Shown here one piece after another: positions 49,801 to 61,165 of a stretch of DNA of 64,000 nt. The notes beneath the pieces are model-generated. The model had not been told where the DNA came from, made no database searches, and saw only the letters and a program-made list of their open reading frames with translations. Position 1 is the stretch's first letter. Each line of letters starts with the position of its first letter. The DNA lies in contig JAIQDT010000838.1 of NCBI GenBank assembly GCA_021521415.1, forward strand, positions 62,001-126,000, written 5' to 3'. The position numbers and the translations under genes are program-made. This DNA is from Bidens hawaiensis. Taxonomy: Eukaryota > Streptophyta > Magnoliopsida > Asterales > Asteraceae.

Positions 49801-52800
49801 CTTATAAATGGTCACATTAGTCATGATAACTCTATTTTATGTAACATGTTATCCACACAAACACTCACGCTACTTAACATAGCAACACGGAATGTAATAA
49901 GCAACAATGATAAATCACATAGTATAATTCTAAACATAACCTACTAATATCAACAATCATTGTTAGAGTCACTCACCTAAGCCCGTAGGAGCTTTATAAC
50001 ATGATCATCCACTTGACCCGCTACTCCAAGCTTTGAAGCGCCCAGCTTGATAACATGTCAACTTTCAATACTAGAACACACAAGACGGATATTCAAATCA
50101 CCCAACCATTAGTATTCTTTTTTTATAGTTCATTTACTCATTTCAAGTTTCTTTATAAAAAAAATATATAGCATGGCATAATTTAATCTTATATAAAATC
50201 CCAATTTTAGTGTTGCACGTTCTGTGCAGCACCTGTTCCTATTGGATTTTGACACCCTTACGACCTGAATTACTTCAACATGATCAAAGGTAAAACATAG
50301 TACACTCAGAAAGCTTTCTAACCATATATAATACACATTTATCCAAGATACGGTTGATTTTATATAAATTCCAGAAAAACAGGTCAGCAGTGTAATTTTT
50401 GGCCATCAGCTTTGCTGAAATATCTGTATAGCTACAGAAGTCTGCCATTTTACCCCACTTAAAAATCCAAATCAGCTTTTCATATCTGAAAATGAAATGT
50501 AGTAAACTGAAAGGGCTTTTTAACCATATAAGCTACGCACTTATTAGAGTTTTCTGCGATTTTATACAAAATTTTAAAGACACCAGTAACGAGATTAGCT
50601 GCGCATCAACTTTGTTTTTCTTTTCAAGTTCGATTCAAAACTCAGTTTTACGCCCTTTCTAGTGACATCAATATCCAGAGTCCAATTTACACTCAATAGA
50701 CTTCATTAAAACAAAACCACAATTCAATTGGGGATTAACACCTTTATGATTCAAGGCACCACACCAACAATTAATGAATCATCACACCAACAATTAACAA
50801 TACAATTTGGTTCATAATTCCTCATAACAACATTATATTAGTTATTCTAAGCATAAAGTTCAAACCCCCCCAATTACATTCGAACATCATTTTAACTTAA
50901 ATCCCAGTTTCAAAAATGATAAACATGATTTGAACATAATTTAATCCTATGCTCATAACCAAGCAACAATCAGCAAGATTTCAAGGTTTTATTCCCTTAT
51001 TTCACTTCAAAATTACTTCTATCATTACATCCAAGAATTAGGGTTTAAGGAAAAACTCACACCTTGTGTTCTACTAGCAACAAACGATTTCATAGCTTTA
51101 GAAGTTATCTTAAGTTGACCATGCATCCATTCTAACTTGATTAAACTGAATCGATTGAATCAAACAATAAAATAAATGGATTAAACAGAAATCAATTACA
51201 CAGAAATCAGAATCGATTAAATCTTAATCAATTGAGGATGGAATAGAAATTGATTGAATCAGAAATAGATATTGAACCTGGTTAGCTAAATCGACGGAGC
51301 AAAAAAGAGATGTGGTGTCGGGTCCGGCAACGGTGGTGGTCGATGGTGCGAAGGTGTAGAGAGCTGACGAAGATGGTGGTGAAGTAGAGAGCTGATGAAG
51401 ATGGTGGTGAAGAAGAAGAGTGTTGTGTATGTTAGGGTATAATGGGCATATGTGTGTCTGAATGGTTCAGCCATTTTTTGAAGCTGAATGGTTCAGAGCT
51501 CAACTGAACTATTAACATGCTTTATTTGAATGAACCAAACACTCCTATGTCTGACCGCTTCAGATATCTATGTCTGAATGGTTCCATTAAGTGCCAAACA
51601 AACAGCCCCTAACAGAGTCATAAGAATTACCTAAAAAAGGGGGATTTACTTAATTTAATTCAATCTGTTAATATAATCATCGACTATATTCTGGATGACT
51701 AGTCTTGATGATGAATGGAACTTTGTTATTGTTTAATAATTAATTTTAATTTGCTTTGCTGAATTCTCATTTCATTTTATGATTTATGTTTTGTTTTCTT
51801 TTATGTGATTGAAACTTTAAAACTATATATTAAAGGTGGACCTTTTGATTATTATTTTTTCTAGATTTGGCAATTACAAATCTGATTTTGTTTAGGTTAG
51901 GTTGTAGAGCATAATTAGTAATCCAGTTTAACCTAAAATGTGTAGAAAATGACTTCAGCTAGTTGGTGACTGCCCAATGTATGCTAAGATGCTATTAAAC
52001 TTTAGTTTGCTTTTGGTATCGTATAACTTTTGGTGTTGGAACTATGTTATTCAAGTTTTGAAATACATAATAAAATTTTAATTTTTTTTTTCATTGTGCG
52101 CTTTTTTTTCTCGGGCCTTCGCTTTTTTTGCACCTTGCGCCTAGGCCCCAGGCAAGTCCTATGCGCCTTGAGTGCGCCTAGCGCATTTGATAACTATGTA
52201 CCTAACATTGTTACAAAATTAACATCTTAGTGCTCATACCGGTGACTTAAACCTTAGTACTCAATTTTGTTACTTTAGGGAAATGTTAGGGACTAACTGC
52301 GTAATTGTGTTATATACTCATATATCAATATTAAATTTTCTATTAGGGCTTTTCAGTTAAACGCTCAAGTGATTTTCACCCGTTTTATTTTTAATCCTTT
52401 TGACTCACTAGAAGTCAAACAACATCCTTGTCAACTCATTGTTATTAAACGGGCTGAAACTTTCACATATGCAGAACAAAAGATACAATCACTTATTCTC
52501 ATAATTAAAACACAAATTTATGATGGCAGGTACTATAAAATCTTCAAATGGTACTGCCTACCTTCTTGCTACCCAGACGAGCATTACCTACCAACATTCG
52601 TGCACATGTTTCATGGCGCTCTTAACGCTAATCGGACAATAACATATGTTGACTGGTCATTGGGGGGCCCACACCCCGCAAGTTTCAAGGCCGAGGATAT
52701 TACGGAGAACTTGATACAACATATTAGAAACAATGGGACCACTTGTTCCTATAATAAAGAGAGAACTTCCATTTGTTTCTTGTTTGCTCGAAAGTTTAGC

Positions 52801-52854
52801 CCGAACGCGTTAGGCCCATTACTTCATCTCCCATCGTCACTACTCGGATTTTGA
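43839..52854 (+). CDS. GT14/DUF266 Core-2/I-branching-like glycosyltransferase
   Basis: Three exons, 43839-44414, 45696-46012 and 52530-52854, GT-AG and in phase, give 405 residues, the usual family size. It is a type II membrane protein expected in the Golgi: short cytosolic tail, one membrane helix at residues 20-40 (LMRLLFVLILFVIGIIIGLV), then the lumenal domain. Family blocks: PKVAFMFMTRGPLPFMPLWE (about 133-152), YSIYVHTNPG, FILLSESCIPIYNFPT, RRMKPDI, GSQWFEIHR, YCLPSCYPDEHYLPT, VDWSLGGPHP and CFLFARKF. This plant group includes rice BC10; the exact acceptor is unknown, with cell-wall or arabinogalactan glycans likely. The start is the ATG at 43839; an upstream in-frame extension has only GTG. 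Intron 2 is 6.5 kb of nested repeats. Function as a glycosyltransferase is a family inference. Confidence 0.93.
44985..45580. repeat. ACGACAC-rich repeat in glycosyltransferase intron 1
   Basis: GTTTAACACGAC, GACACGACACAAC and CCACACCACACCACAC words, with a right edge GTTAAATTGCCAGCCATA. It resembles the hAT MITE at 63338-63831 (GTCAATTT...ACACGACACGGG). Ends are not clean. Confidence 0.5.
46195..46791 (+). repeat. ~110-120-bp intronic minisatellite (left part)
   Basis: About five to six units around the words TTTTGACCCGTTAGAAGTCAAACATCAT, TCATTATTAA and GGCTTATACACT-AAAATACGCC. It continues on the far side of element A at 52310-52445, so A sits inside a unit. Confidence 0.75.
47018..47939. 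mobile_element. Element B1 (GCGC-rich ends, 8-bp TSD)
   Basis: Ends CATAGTTATCAAATGCG and CGCTTTTAATAACTATG, followed inward by CCTAGGCGC/GGCGC words. Flanking 8-mers CGTAGTAT and CGTGGTAT differ at one base, a decayed target duplication. No coding. Confidence 0.75.
48957..52198. mobile_element. Element B2 (same family as B1, split by C)
   Basis: Ends CATAGTTATTAAAAGCG and CGCATTTGATAACTATG with a perfect 8-bp duplication TACCTAAC (48949-48956 and 52199-52206). Without C it would be ~745 bp, close to B1. It inserted into the right arm of A. Confidence 0.8.
49113..51609. mobile_element. PIF/Harbinger-like element C inside B2
   Basis: Ends GGGGCTGTTTGGCAAATAC and GTGCCAAACAAACAGCCCC with TAA on both sides (49110-49112, 51610-51612). 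Sub-terminal CTGAATGRTTMAG words repeat at both ends. The 2.5-kb interior has no transposase I can see. GATGGTGGTGAAG is duplicated at about 51372 and 51402. Confidence 0.75.
52310..52445 (+). repeat. Intronic minisatellite (right part)
   Basis: CTATTAGGGCTT, ACGCTCAAGTGATTTTCACCCG and CTTTTGACTCACTAGAAGTC continue the array of 46195-46791, interrupted by element A. It ends ~85 bp before exon 3. Confidence 0.7.
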
Positions 52855-53740
52855 GATTACCGGGTTTTGTGGCTTATTTGTTGTAGATGTTGATGTTTAG
52901 AGTACTTGGTATAATTTGATCTATTACAGAAATTGTACCATCAATTTTGGGATGGGTTTACATCAACAAATATATAATAAATTTTAATTTATTGGAATTA
53001 TTTCATTTTGTAGTGTATAAATGGGAAAAGTGATTGTAGTACTTATATAATGTCATTTTTCTTCAACTATAGATTCTTTAGTATATTGCATTATTTGAAA
53101 ATTTTTAAGTCATTGTACCATGGTCACCAGATTTTTAAGCACCAAAGTGGCATGAATTATGATGTGGTGATGGTTTTATATTAAAGAGTATACATCTTGA
53201 TATATAAAACATTTTGTATTGTTTCTAGTAGATTTAGATTCTCAAATAATACATGGGATTCAAAAGCCTATATCAGACTTTCAATCTCTATCTTTGTATA
53301 TTTTCTATAGGGAGTTGGTTCACCTTTTATTAAATAAATATAATCTCGTTATTCTTGGAAAATAAACTAGTACATAATCCATAATACATAGCAAGATATA
53401 ATACAAGTTTATATAAACAAGATGATTCAAACTCTTGTCTTGACAAAACTTCCAACAATTTCTTCGACTTCGTTCTTGACTAGAAAACGAGCAAACTATA
53501 TAATGAAGGTTTGTGATTGAGATTTAGAGAATTTGTGTTCAACATTAAACAAGTTTTAGAGTCTCCTCTTAAAAAACCCATATGCCTCCTAAGGTACGAT
53601 AGCATAAGCAGTATCAACTGTCAGAGATGGGACATACGCTCAGGGACCGGATAAGATAATGTTCTTGATTTTGCTGGAAAAGAAATGAAAGACGGTGGGA
53701 AAAAATTGTAAGAATTCATATCTCCAGAGGGTTACTTGAC
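52855..53740. other. 3' flank of the glycosyltransferase gene
   Basis: 3' UTR and AT-rich intergenic DNA. No gene or clear repeat. Confidence 0.4.
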
Positions 53741-53744
53741 TCTC

Positions 53745-54110
53745 TTTTCTATGTAAGTTCTCTCATTTTCGCGTCTCTCTTTGGATTTGTGAGCTTCTTC
53801 GTGAATCTTCTCTCGTAAGTCACCTAAGACTGGCAGTCTGCACCCAAATCCTTTTTCCCATTCTCAGGATTCCATCATCACCTTTTAACAATCGGTCAAT
53901 GATACCCTTATTCCTTCGTCTTCAAATTTGTTTTTTAAGAGCAAACTTTTGAGCATTCTTTAGTTGGTTTATTAGGTCCATTTAAAGTTCTAGCCTCATA
54001 GCATGTACTCTTTTAGGCTTTTTACATTCTTTTCTTATCAAGGTGGCATCTACAACATTAGCATGTCTTGCATTTGTGATAAATGATTTTACAATCATAA
54101 TCATTAAGGA
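53745..54110 (-). pseudogene. Fragment of gypsy pol (RNase H-integrase linker)
   Basis: In shifting minus-strand frames I read HANVVDATLIRKE (compare [10 protein letters not shown] at 16400), a KRVHAMRLEL block, FEDEGIRVSL, LRMGKRIWVQT and LTREKIHEEAHKSKE (the start of the integrase finger). Stops and shifts throughout; only ~120 residues of one polyprotein are represented. Confidence 0.6.
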
Positions 54111-54120
54111 CTTCCATCTA

Positions 54121-54360
54121 GGGTTGTAAACAAACCAAACGTCAAGCGAATGTTCGTTAATCGTTCGGCGGGAAGTTCGCTTATGTTCGTTCGTTTAATA
54201 AATGAACGGATATGAACAAGAAATTTTGTCAATTAGTTAAACAAACGAACATGAGCAGAGCCCACTTTGGTTCAATTATGTTCGTGAATGTTCGGTGATG
54301 TGTTCACAAACGTTCGTTCATGTGCATTTGTATATGTTCTTGAATGTTTTTTTGTGCATT
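54121..54360. repeat. Third copy of the GAACGAAC repeat family
   Basis: GGGTTGTAAACAAACC start, GTTCGGCGGGAAGTTCGC and TTCGTTCGTTTAATAAA words as in the calreticulin introns. The right end is not clear. Confidence 0.55.
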
Positions 54361-54528
54361 TATTTATTTTATCTAAACATTTTATATTCTTTAATTTTTA
54401 TTACCTCTAACATAACATAAGAAATCATATTCTCACATCATTATGCATTGTTCACATTTCCTTTCTCATCATTCACATTTATGAATGCATTGATCTCAAT
54501 CTCTAGGCTCCGCCGACTTTGTATGTGT

Positions 54529-56054
54529 TGTAACGTCTCGGATTTTTCGTATTTTGATCCGTTATGTTTACCGAACTTGGGGATGTAATTCGGATCTTTC
54601 GTGTTAATAAAATATAGCATTTGTTAGTATTTAACTTGGTTTAATTCATTTAATATCTTCATGTTATTTAAACTCGTCAAACAACCCTTAGAAACCCTTA
54701 AAATCGTTTATTTTGGCTTAAAAACGCGTAATATAGAAGTATATGGGCTAATCTTGTAATAAAATGAAAAATCTGACCACTCTACCCATTGCGTATCGCG
54801 ACGGGATTCCTTACAAGTTGGTCGCGTAGCACTAACAACCAGCAGATCAGCAAAAAACTTCGTTTATTTGCTAAATCTTCCTAATTTAGGTATAATTAAC
54901 GAATATTAAGCCTCAAGAATAGTTATATGGTCCTGTTATATGTCCATATTCATTACCTTATTATTAAAAACAAATTTGTTAGTTAATAAGCTTGATTTCG
55001 TCATCAGTTGATTATCTTGTTTCCTAAACGAGTTTATTTACTAAATAAACAAATCCTAACATTTATTGTATAAACTTAACTATTAAAAAAACCCTAATGT
55101 CTCTACAAACCTCTGCCTCTATCGAATTTATCATCATCATTGGTGCTCATTGAAGAATTGTTCAAGAACACTGGTGTTTAACTTTCAAAGTCCAAGTTTC
55201 GTGCTAGTTTCAATTCTCCCATTTCCTCTTTGATTACGGGTAAGTTGTCTAACAAAAAGTCTGTATTTTATCATGAATAACAAAATCCCTCCATCAATTT
55301 CAAGAATTAAAGGGATTTTAATGATCAATTGCTTACCGACTCGTTTAGGGTTCTTAAGGGTAAAAAATCGGTATTTTCTCAATTTCACCATCTTCTGGAC
55401 AAAAGTAGCTTTTTCTCCAGAAGATTTTGTGTTTGCCTTTAAATTTTACATATAATGGAGTCGGACCCAACTTTTCAGTTCTGATCCGACTCAGTTCGTT
55501 TAAAACACTCGTTTAAACTGTTTTGGTCATATCTCATGATCCGTTTGGTGTTTTTTCTTGATTTCAGCAGATATTGGTTTATTTTTATTAATATTATCTC
55601 TTGTAATTTAATAGGATTTATAGCTTCATTTTGATCAATGGTGTTAATTTATTTTATATGTTACCTCTAGCTCGCCTATTCGTTAAGGTGAGTAATCACA
55701 CCCCTATTTTCCATCTTTTGTTTTAGGGGCAATATGCATTTCACAAACCACACTAGTATTATTAAACGAGTCTTAAATCTCAAATCTTATTATGACACAT
55801 ATGTGTATTCTACAACTAATTGTTATGTGTTACTTGATTACTTGCACTACCAACTTGTTTGTCAGCCTCACTATCCGCTCTAGCCTCATTAGTATGATCA
55901 TACCCCGTCTTGGTAGCCATAGCCCGATTTGCTAGGCATGATCAACCGACATCATTATTTGAATTGTTATCAGTACAGCATTCGCAAGAGATTTGTCGTT
56001 TTCTTTATTAATATTATATTCAAACTTGTGTTTCTCACTCAACATTTGTTGTTG

Positions 56055-56119
<65 letters not shown>

Positions 56120-56366
56120 TGCATATTGCAGGTCGCAATTTGGATGATTGAAAGTTTGAAGCAATTAGGATATCAATATAGGAAATTAGTTATTTCATCT
56201 GAATTTATTTAACTATGTTGTTTGGTTTGGATGATTGTATTGAACAAGTCGTATTATGATATTATAAAGTTAATCATTTAGATATTGGCATTTATTTATA
56301 TTAGTATCTTGTGAGCTACTGAGCAATCAGTTCGCACACATTTCCGTCTTAGGTTGGGGTGTGACA
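54529..56366 (+). mobile_element. 5' LTR (1.84 kb) of a gag-only gypsy element
   Basis: Starts TGTAACGTCTCGGATTTTTCG at 54529 and ends TTAGGTTGGGGTGTGACA at 56366, directly followed by the primer site. Internally it matches the LTR remnants at 7321 (start), 40352 (first ~300 bp) and 17513 (last ~500 bp). Contains the (TA)n run. Confidence 0.75.
56059..56116. repeat. (TA)n microsatellite
   Basis: About 28 AT dinucleotides within the LTR. Frames across it (Tyr-Ile repeats) are artefacts. Confidence 0.95.
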
Positions 56367-56369
56367 GAT

Positions 56370-56381
56370 TGGTATCAGAGC
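56370..56381 (+). other. tRNA-Met primer-binding site
   Basis: TGGTATCAGAGC, three bases after the LTR end, as in the minus-strand relative at 17498-17509. Confidence 0.85.
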
Positions 56382-57640
56382 CGAAGACTATAAAATATGT
56401 TGTTAGACATGATGATCTAGTAGCATGCTTAGGACCTCATACGTTCTTATGTGTTTGTCCTACTTGTTTAAAATTGTTCGTAGCTTACTTGTCTTTAATT
56501 ATTGATTTCATATTATGGTTGCACACACACACACCCAAACTCCGAGGCTATGCCTCACTCTCAAAATATTTCCCTTTAATATTTTTTTATAAACCCTAGA
56601 TTTTGCTTTTTAAGGGAAATTCCTTAAGAATTCACGTATTTGTTTTTATTTTTACTCTTTCTCCTTAAAGCAAGAAAGTATAGCGGGTTTCCATAGTAAC
56701 CATAGGGGGGGGGGGGCTGTGAGTCGAGCCTTGACAAAACGATTTAGAGAATCAAAGGAAAGATTTTATTCCTTTCTTGGAGGATTCCAGACTATAGTAT
56801 TCGAACCTATAGGCCAAAGCGGAATATATGATCGGAACTTTAAGGGGTCAACGTAACCGAATTAACGGCTACATTCCTTATTTAAAAAAACGAATTCATG
56901 TTGATTTCGTGGCTAAATTCAGAAATTCCAAATAATTTATTTTATTATTTTAAAATATTTAGTTGGCTGAAAACCATGGCAAACCATGGACAAACCAACT
57001 ATCCATTTTCTCAACCCGTGGTGATTTTGATGTTTTATTGGAGCAATATCATCCGTGGTGGTACACAAGATGCTCCAGTTACCCATATTTGATTTCGTTA
57101 ATTTGTTATTTAGTTGGATAATTTAAAATGCCATGGAGAACTATTGGGCGGCCCAACTCCTTTATCTCGTTAATTAGTTAATTTGTTGCCTACTTAAAAT
57201 GTCATGGAACACTCATGGGAGGCCCAACTCACAAATTTCATGTTACATTATTTAGTTGAGCCATTTAAACTACCATGGAAAGCTCATGGGAGGCCAAACT
57301 CGCAAAGTATGTTTTGTTATTTAATGGGGCCACCTAAACTGTCACGAAAAGCCCATGGGAGGCCCAACCCATTAAATTTAAATTTTTACTCATTTTAATT
57401 TATGAAATGATTACAACTCTTAAACAAACTTCGTTTATTTCTCTACTTATCTCGAATTTATCGCATTACTTTAAATCCTGACATTTGACACCTCCTCAAG
57501 TTACGAAGAATCAACAACACAATTTATTTAGATTTAATTTTCCATTTAATTACTTTACCTCAAATCAGGAAATTTGCACAACTTGCCCTTCATCGTATGA
57601 AACTTTATCTTCGGTCCTTCCATAACGTATTCTCTAAAAA
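56382..57640 (+). repeat. Element leader with ~70-bp tandem repeats
   Basis: Noncoding leader between primer site and gag. At about 57128-57380 four units share the plan CATGGAAAGCTCATGGGAGGCCCAAC spaced ~70 bp. A related unit (complement of GGGCTTCCCATGGGCTTTC) is at 9258-9285 beside the minus-strand gag copy. A poly-G run (about 12 G) is at 56706-56717. Confidence 0.65.
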
Positions 57641-58840
57641 ACCATCTTCGTACTCAACGTCATTCATTTGGTTCTCATGATTGCTGTCTGGCCGCTAGGA
57701 TCACCAAAGAGTTGGCTGTTGCAATGCCTAATATCGTGACTCAAATCCAAAGCCTTAACTCGAATGGTTCTATTTCATCTACTGCTCCTAACAACTTTAA
57801 CTATAAGCATTTTACTAGTGCTAACCCACCGAAGTACCTTAAAGAAGAAAATGCCACTAAACTTCTTTAATGGTTTGAGAGGATGGAGAACGTATTCATC
57901 CATTGAGAATGTCCAGACAACAAGAGGACTAAGTTTGCATTGAGCCTCTTTAACGACCGGGCTCTCATTTAGTGGAACACCCTTAAGACCGTCCAAGGAA
58001 TCGCAATGGCCATGCAATGGGATGGCCTCAAGGAAGTTACGAGAAAGGAATTTTGCCCCCAACATGAACTGCAAAGACTTGAAACTGAATTTTGGGAGCT
58101 CAAGCAAATAGGAGGTGACAACTCTAACTACTCGAATCGTTTCAAAGAGCTCAGCATTTTGGTACCTCAACCCACTCACAACAAAGACAAGCCTACTCAC
58201 CATCACAACAAGAAACATAAACCAAATCACCAAAATTATGCCATCAGTCAACCGAACTCACCTCAATCGCAACCGAATCCCATTTCCCAAACAAGAAACC
58301 CTATACCGGACCTTATCCCATGTGCACACTTGCAACTGCCATCATCCAGATAACACCGCATGACGTCTTTGTATCAACTGCAACTATTAATCTCACCTAA
58401 TCAATGTTTGTCGTCAACCGCCTAGGGCTTTAAACGTCCCACCACAAATTGTTCCGTCTACTCCTCGACCTAATGCTTTATCATTTACTCAACCCGGTGT
58501 TACGACTATGCGTGCCTGCTTCCAATGTGAGACCTGAACCACTTGCTTAATGTGTGACCTCAACTCGCCCATGTTCATCAAATCCAAGCCACACCCACAC
58601 TATACTACACTATTCAAGCTAAACCAAGATCAAATTTATCCAACCCAACCTATCTAGTCAAATACCCACAAGCTCAAGTTTACCAAACCTATTCCAATCA
58701 AACCCCTCCTATGCAACCCGTTAAAGCTCAACCTATTCAAGACATTCTAAATCAATCTTCCTCGACTTGAGCTCATGTGGATCAAACCCCTCAAGGTGCT
58801 CAACTTCCAAAGTTTCAAGCAACCGTACTTAAGGATTTAA
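57640..58840 (+). pseudogene. Ty3/gypsy gag remnant, gag-only element
   Basis: Gag domain of the retrotransposon-gag type: ALSLFNDRALI-stop-WNTLKTVQG, then AMQWDGLKEVTRKEFCPQHE and LETEFWELKQIGGD-NSNYSNRF (about 57930-58150), then a Pro/Gln/Asn-rich region, a degenerate zinc-knuckle CFQC near 58530 and a tail QAQVYQTYSNQTPPMQPVKAQ-like in part (58670-58740). Stops (57868, 57906, 57972) and a frame change near 58370 kill it. After the gag end the sequence (TATTTTATTCATTTGTC-like, GGTATTG-AAATTT) resembles what follows the copy at 8154. No pol follows. Gag forms the particle around element RNA in working relatives. Confidence 0.75.
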
Positions 58841-59177
58841 GCTACTCGAAGACTCTTTTCACTTGCATCCTTTTATCTTATTCATTTGTCTTTTAATTTA
58901 TGTATTGCAAGCGAATCTTTATGGTATTGAAAATTTATGATGTATCAAATTACTCATTTATCCTCATAATTATTTATTCTCATCTATGCTTTGGTTATCT
59001 ATTCTCGTTTATCAATAAATTCTCTCATAAAAAAATTATTGTTTTCATTAATCAAATTTGAAAGTTTAATTTATAATAATTCACATACATATTTGGAGTT
59101 TTTGGTTTTATATTTAAATCTATTTAAACTTTTATTTTTTTTCTACAAAATAACTTTTGTGTGTTTGATTAATATAA
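58841..59177 (+). other. Noncoding tail of the gag-only element
   Basis: AT-rich, no RT or integrase motif. No 3' LTR was found before the Cassandra-type insertion at 59178. Confidence 0.4.
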
Positions 59178-59432
59178 TGTAACATCTGCCCCTCGTACCA
59201 CCAATATTGTCTGATTTGCCTACGAAGTGCTGACAAATTTCTTTTTGGTTGCTCTAGGGGAGACTTCCTAGGAGGTCACCCATCTTGATGCTACTCCCAC
59301 CTGAGCATGCTTAGAGCTCTCCTCTCGTCCACTAACATTAAACCCAAAACGCGTTGAAGATTTTAGCGGCGGGGTATATACCAAGAATCTCTTCTATCCA
59401 TGACCGATATGGGATTCTCATAGGTTGTTACA
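59178..59432 (-). mobile_element. Cassandra-type solo LTR carrying 5S rRNA-like sequence
   Basis: 255 bp bounded by TGTAACATCTG and GGTTGTTACA. On the minus strand about 59250-59310 resembles the 5S rRNA internal promoter: AAGCATGCTCAGGTGGGAG (box A region) and GATGGGTGACCTCCTAGGAA (box C). Cassandra TRIM elements are defined by such a 5S-derived segment in the LTR. Flanking pentamers TATAA and TATAC are nearly a target duplication. No second LTR is nearby, so a solo LTR. Confidence 0.75.
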
Positions 59433-59439
59433 TATACAA

Positions 59440-61165
59440 CTCATAATTTTTTCTGAAGCGTCACAGAAGACTACAAACTTCTTAATACTTTTAGCAAGGC
59501 CGGAATAGATGCATTTGTCAGTTTCCACTTCAGTGTCTCAAATGACTTGTTCAGTTAATCTCTTTATTCGAATTTTACAAACTTACAAGTCAATTATGTC
59601 AAAGGGACAACAATTTGAGAGAAATACTATAAAAACATTTGGTATAATATCTCATTTCTTAATAATTCAGCAATACTCTAAAATTTGTACATTTTATCAA
59701 CCCTCATGTTTTACATACAATTTTCAGCTTCTGGCGTCCATTTAAAGTGTGCCTTCTTCAGACATTCCGGAGTGTCGAAACAAATGGGTACAATTTTGAT
59801 GCATGGTTTGCCAAAAATCTATTCAAAGCAACCAACCTCCCATTCAAGGTCTATACTTCTTTAAGGGAGGAGGGTGATGGCATTCGCGTGATTGCTTGAA
59901 CTTTCTCTGGATTGGCTTTGAACTCTTCACTTGTCACAATAATCCCTAGAAGCTTTCCCTCCTCCGAGCCAAAGGAACACTTGGCTGGGGTTAAGTTTCA
60001 TGTTTATCCTTTTCAACGTTTCAAAAATATTCTCGATGTCCCGCAATATCTGATCTTCCTCCACGCTCTTAATCACTAAATCATTCATGTAGACTTTCAA
60101 ATTACGCGTGATTTGATCTTTAAAAGTGTTATTCATCAACCTTTGATATGTTGCACCTGCATTTTTCAACCCAAGGGGCATCATTTTATAACAAAAAGTG
60201 CCTTGATCCATCTGGAAGGCTGTCTTATCCTCATCCCTCATAGCCATGCGAATATGATGGCACCCTTTGTACGTATCAAGAAAACACTTGAATTTATACG
60301 GTGCAACTGCATCCACCTTCAAATCAATCTCCGTTAATGGATAACAGTCTTTTGGACACACCTTGTTCAGGTTTTTAAAGTCAATACACATCCGCCAAGT
60401 CCCATTGCTTTTGGAGACCATAACTGGGTTTGGACCCATGTTTGGTAATGAATTTCACGGATGATCCCTGCGTGCAACAAATCGTGGACCTGCTCGTTCA
60501 TTGCCTTCGTTTTTTCTGGATCCATTTTGCGCTTCTTTTGAACAATATGCGTGAATGCTTGATTCACCAGCAGCCTATGTTTTGATATTTCCCTTGGCAC
60601 CCCAGTCATATATAACAGTTTCCACACAAAAACATCTGTGTTTTTTATAAGCAACTGTTTCAAGAACGCACGCACTGTTTCCGAGATTGTGGGTCCAACT
60701 GTTACTGTTTGCTCTGGAAACTTCGAATTCATTACCCATTTTCTGGTTCCGTTCTCACAGTCAACTTCAGCGCCTTAACAAGTTTAGACCCCTCCGTTGT
60801 GAAACAGTGCTTATTTACATGAATAAAAGCCACTCTGGTTCACGTGGGAACCCCTACTGCACCGTGTGCAGTAGACGGAGTGGCATTGAAGTCTCCAATT
60901 TCTTCTCTTCCCAGGATGATTTCATTCTTTGACCTCGCGGGAAGAACCAGAAACTCCACGTCCTCGGTTATTGAATGAATCCCGTCACTAAGCATGACTA
61001 GGAAAGTTATAACCCCCCGCGGGTGCATGACTTCGTATCCGAACCCTAAGACTGGAGCATGAATATGCTTCAAACATGCCTTGTCTTCATCTTTCAGTTG
61101 CTCAAAACATTGTTCATACATAATGTCTGACGTACTCCCCGTATCAAAATATACGTATTAGGACT
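59440..61165 (-). pseudogene. Tat-like Ty3/gypsy protease-RT-RNase H remnant
   Basis: Read from the right: protease with D-T-G-S-T (about 61128-61143), CFEQLKDEDKACL and EIILGREEI to 60840; a frame break; a link region with TGVPREISKHRLLV and DPEKTKAMNEQV; RT with SKSNGTWRMCIDFKNLNKVC, DCYPLTEID, GTFCYKMMPLGLKNAGATYQ and the active-site segment Y-M-N-D-L (family norm Y-V-D-D-L, so a catalytic Asp is lost); a frame break near 59950; then SPSSLKEV and NRFLANHASKLYPF at 59780-59890; and FVVFCDASEK near 59455. Several stops. The Cassandra-type LTR abuts its RNase H end. The lineage (Tat/Ogre-like) is inferred from wording of the RT. Confidence 0.8.

Larger units (their letters stand above)
46792..52309. 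mobile_element. Foldback element A (host of nested insertions)
   Basis: Inverted termini CACAATTACGCAGTTTGTCC (46792) and its near complement ending 52309. The arms continue as GTTAGGTACTA-CTTTAACTTCCGTT (46884-46910) against 48926-48956 plus 52199-52310, the right arm being split by B2. Superfamily unknown; I could not fix a target duplication. Its middle (about 47950-48780) holds two diverged ATCGATTGCC/TATCGATACCGG-type repeats. Confidence 0.65.

Noticed and set aside
56041..56147. ORFs of Tyr-Ile repeats on both strands
   Set aside because: Translation of a (TA)n microsatellite.
59250..59310. 5S rRNA gene
   Set aside because: Only the internal-promoter half resembles 5S, and it is enclosed by LTR-type ends; better explained by a Cassandra-type LTR.
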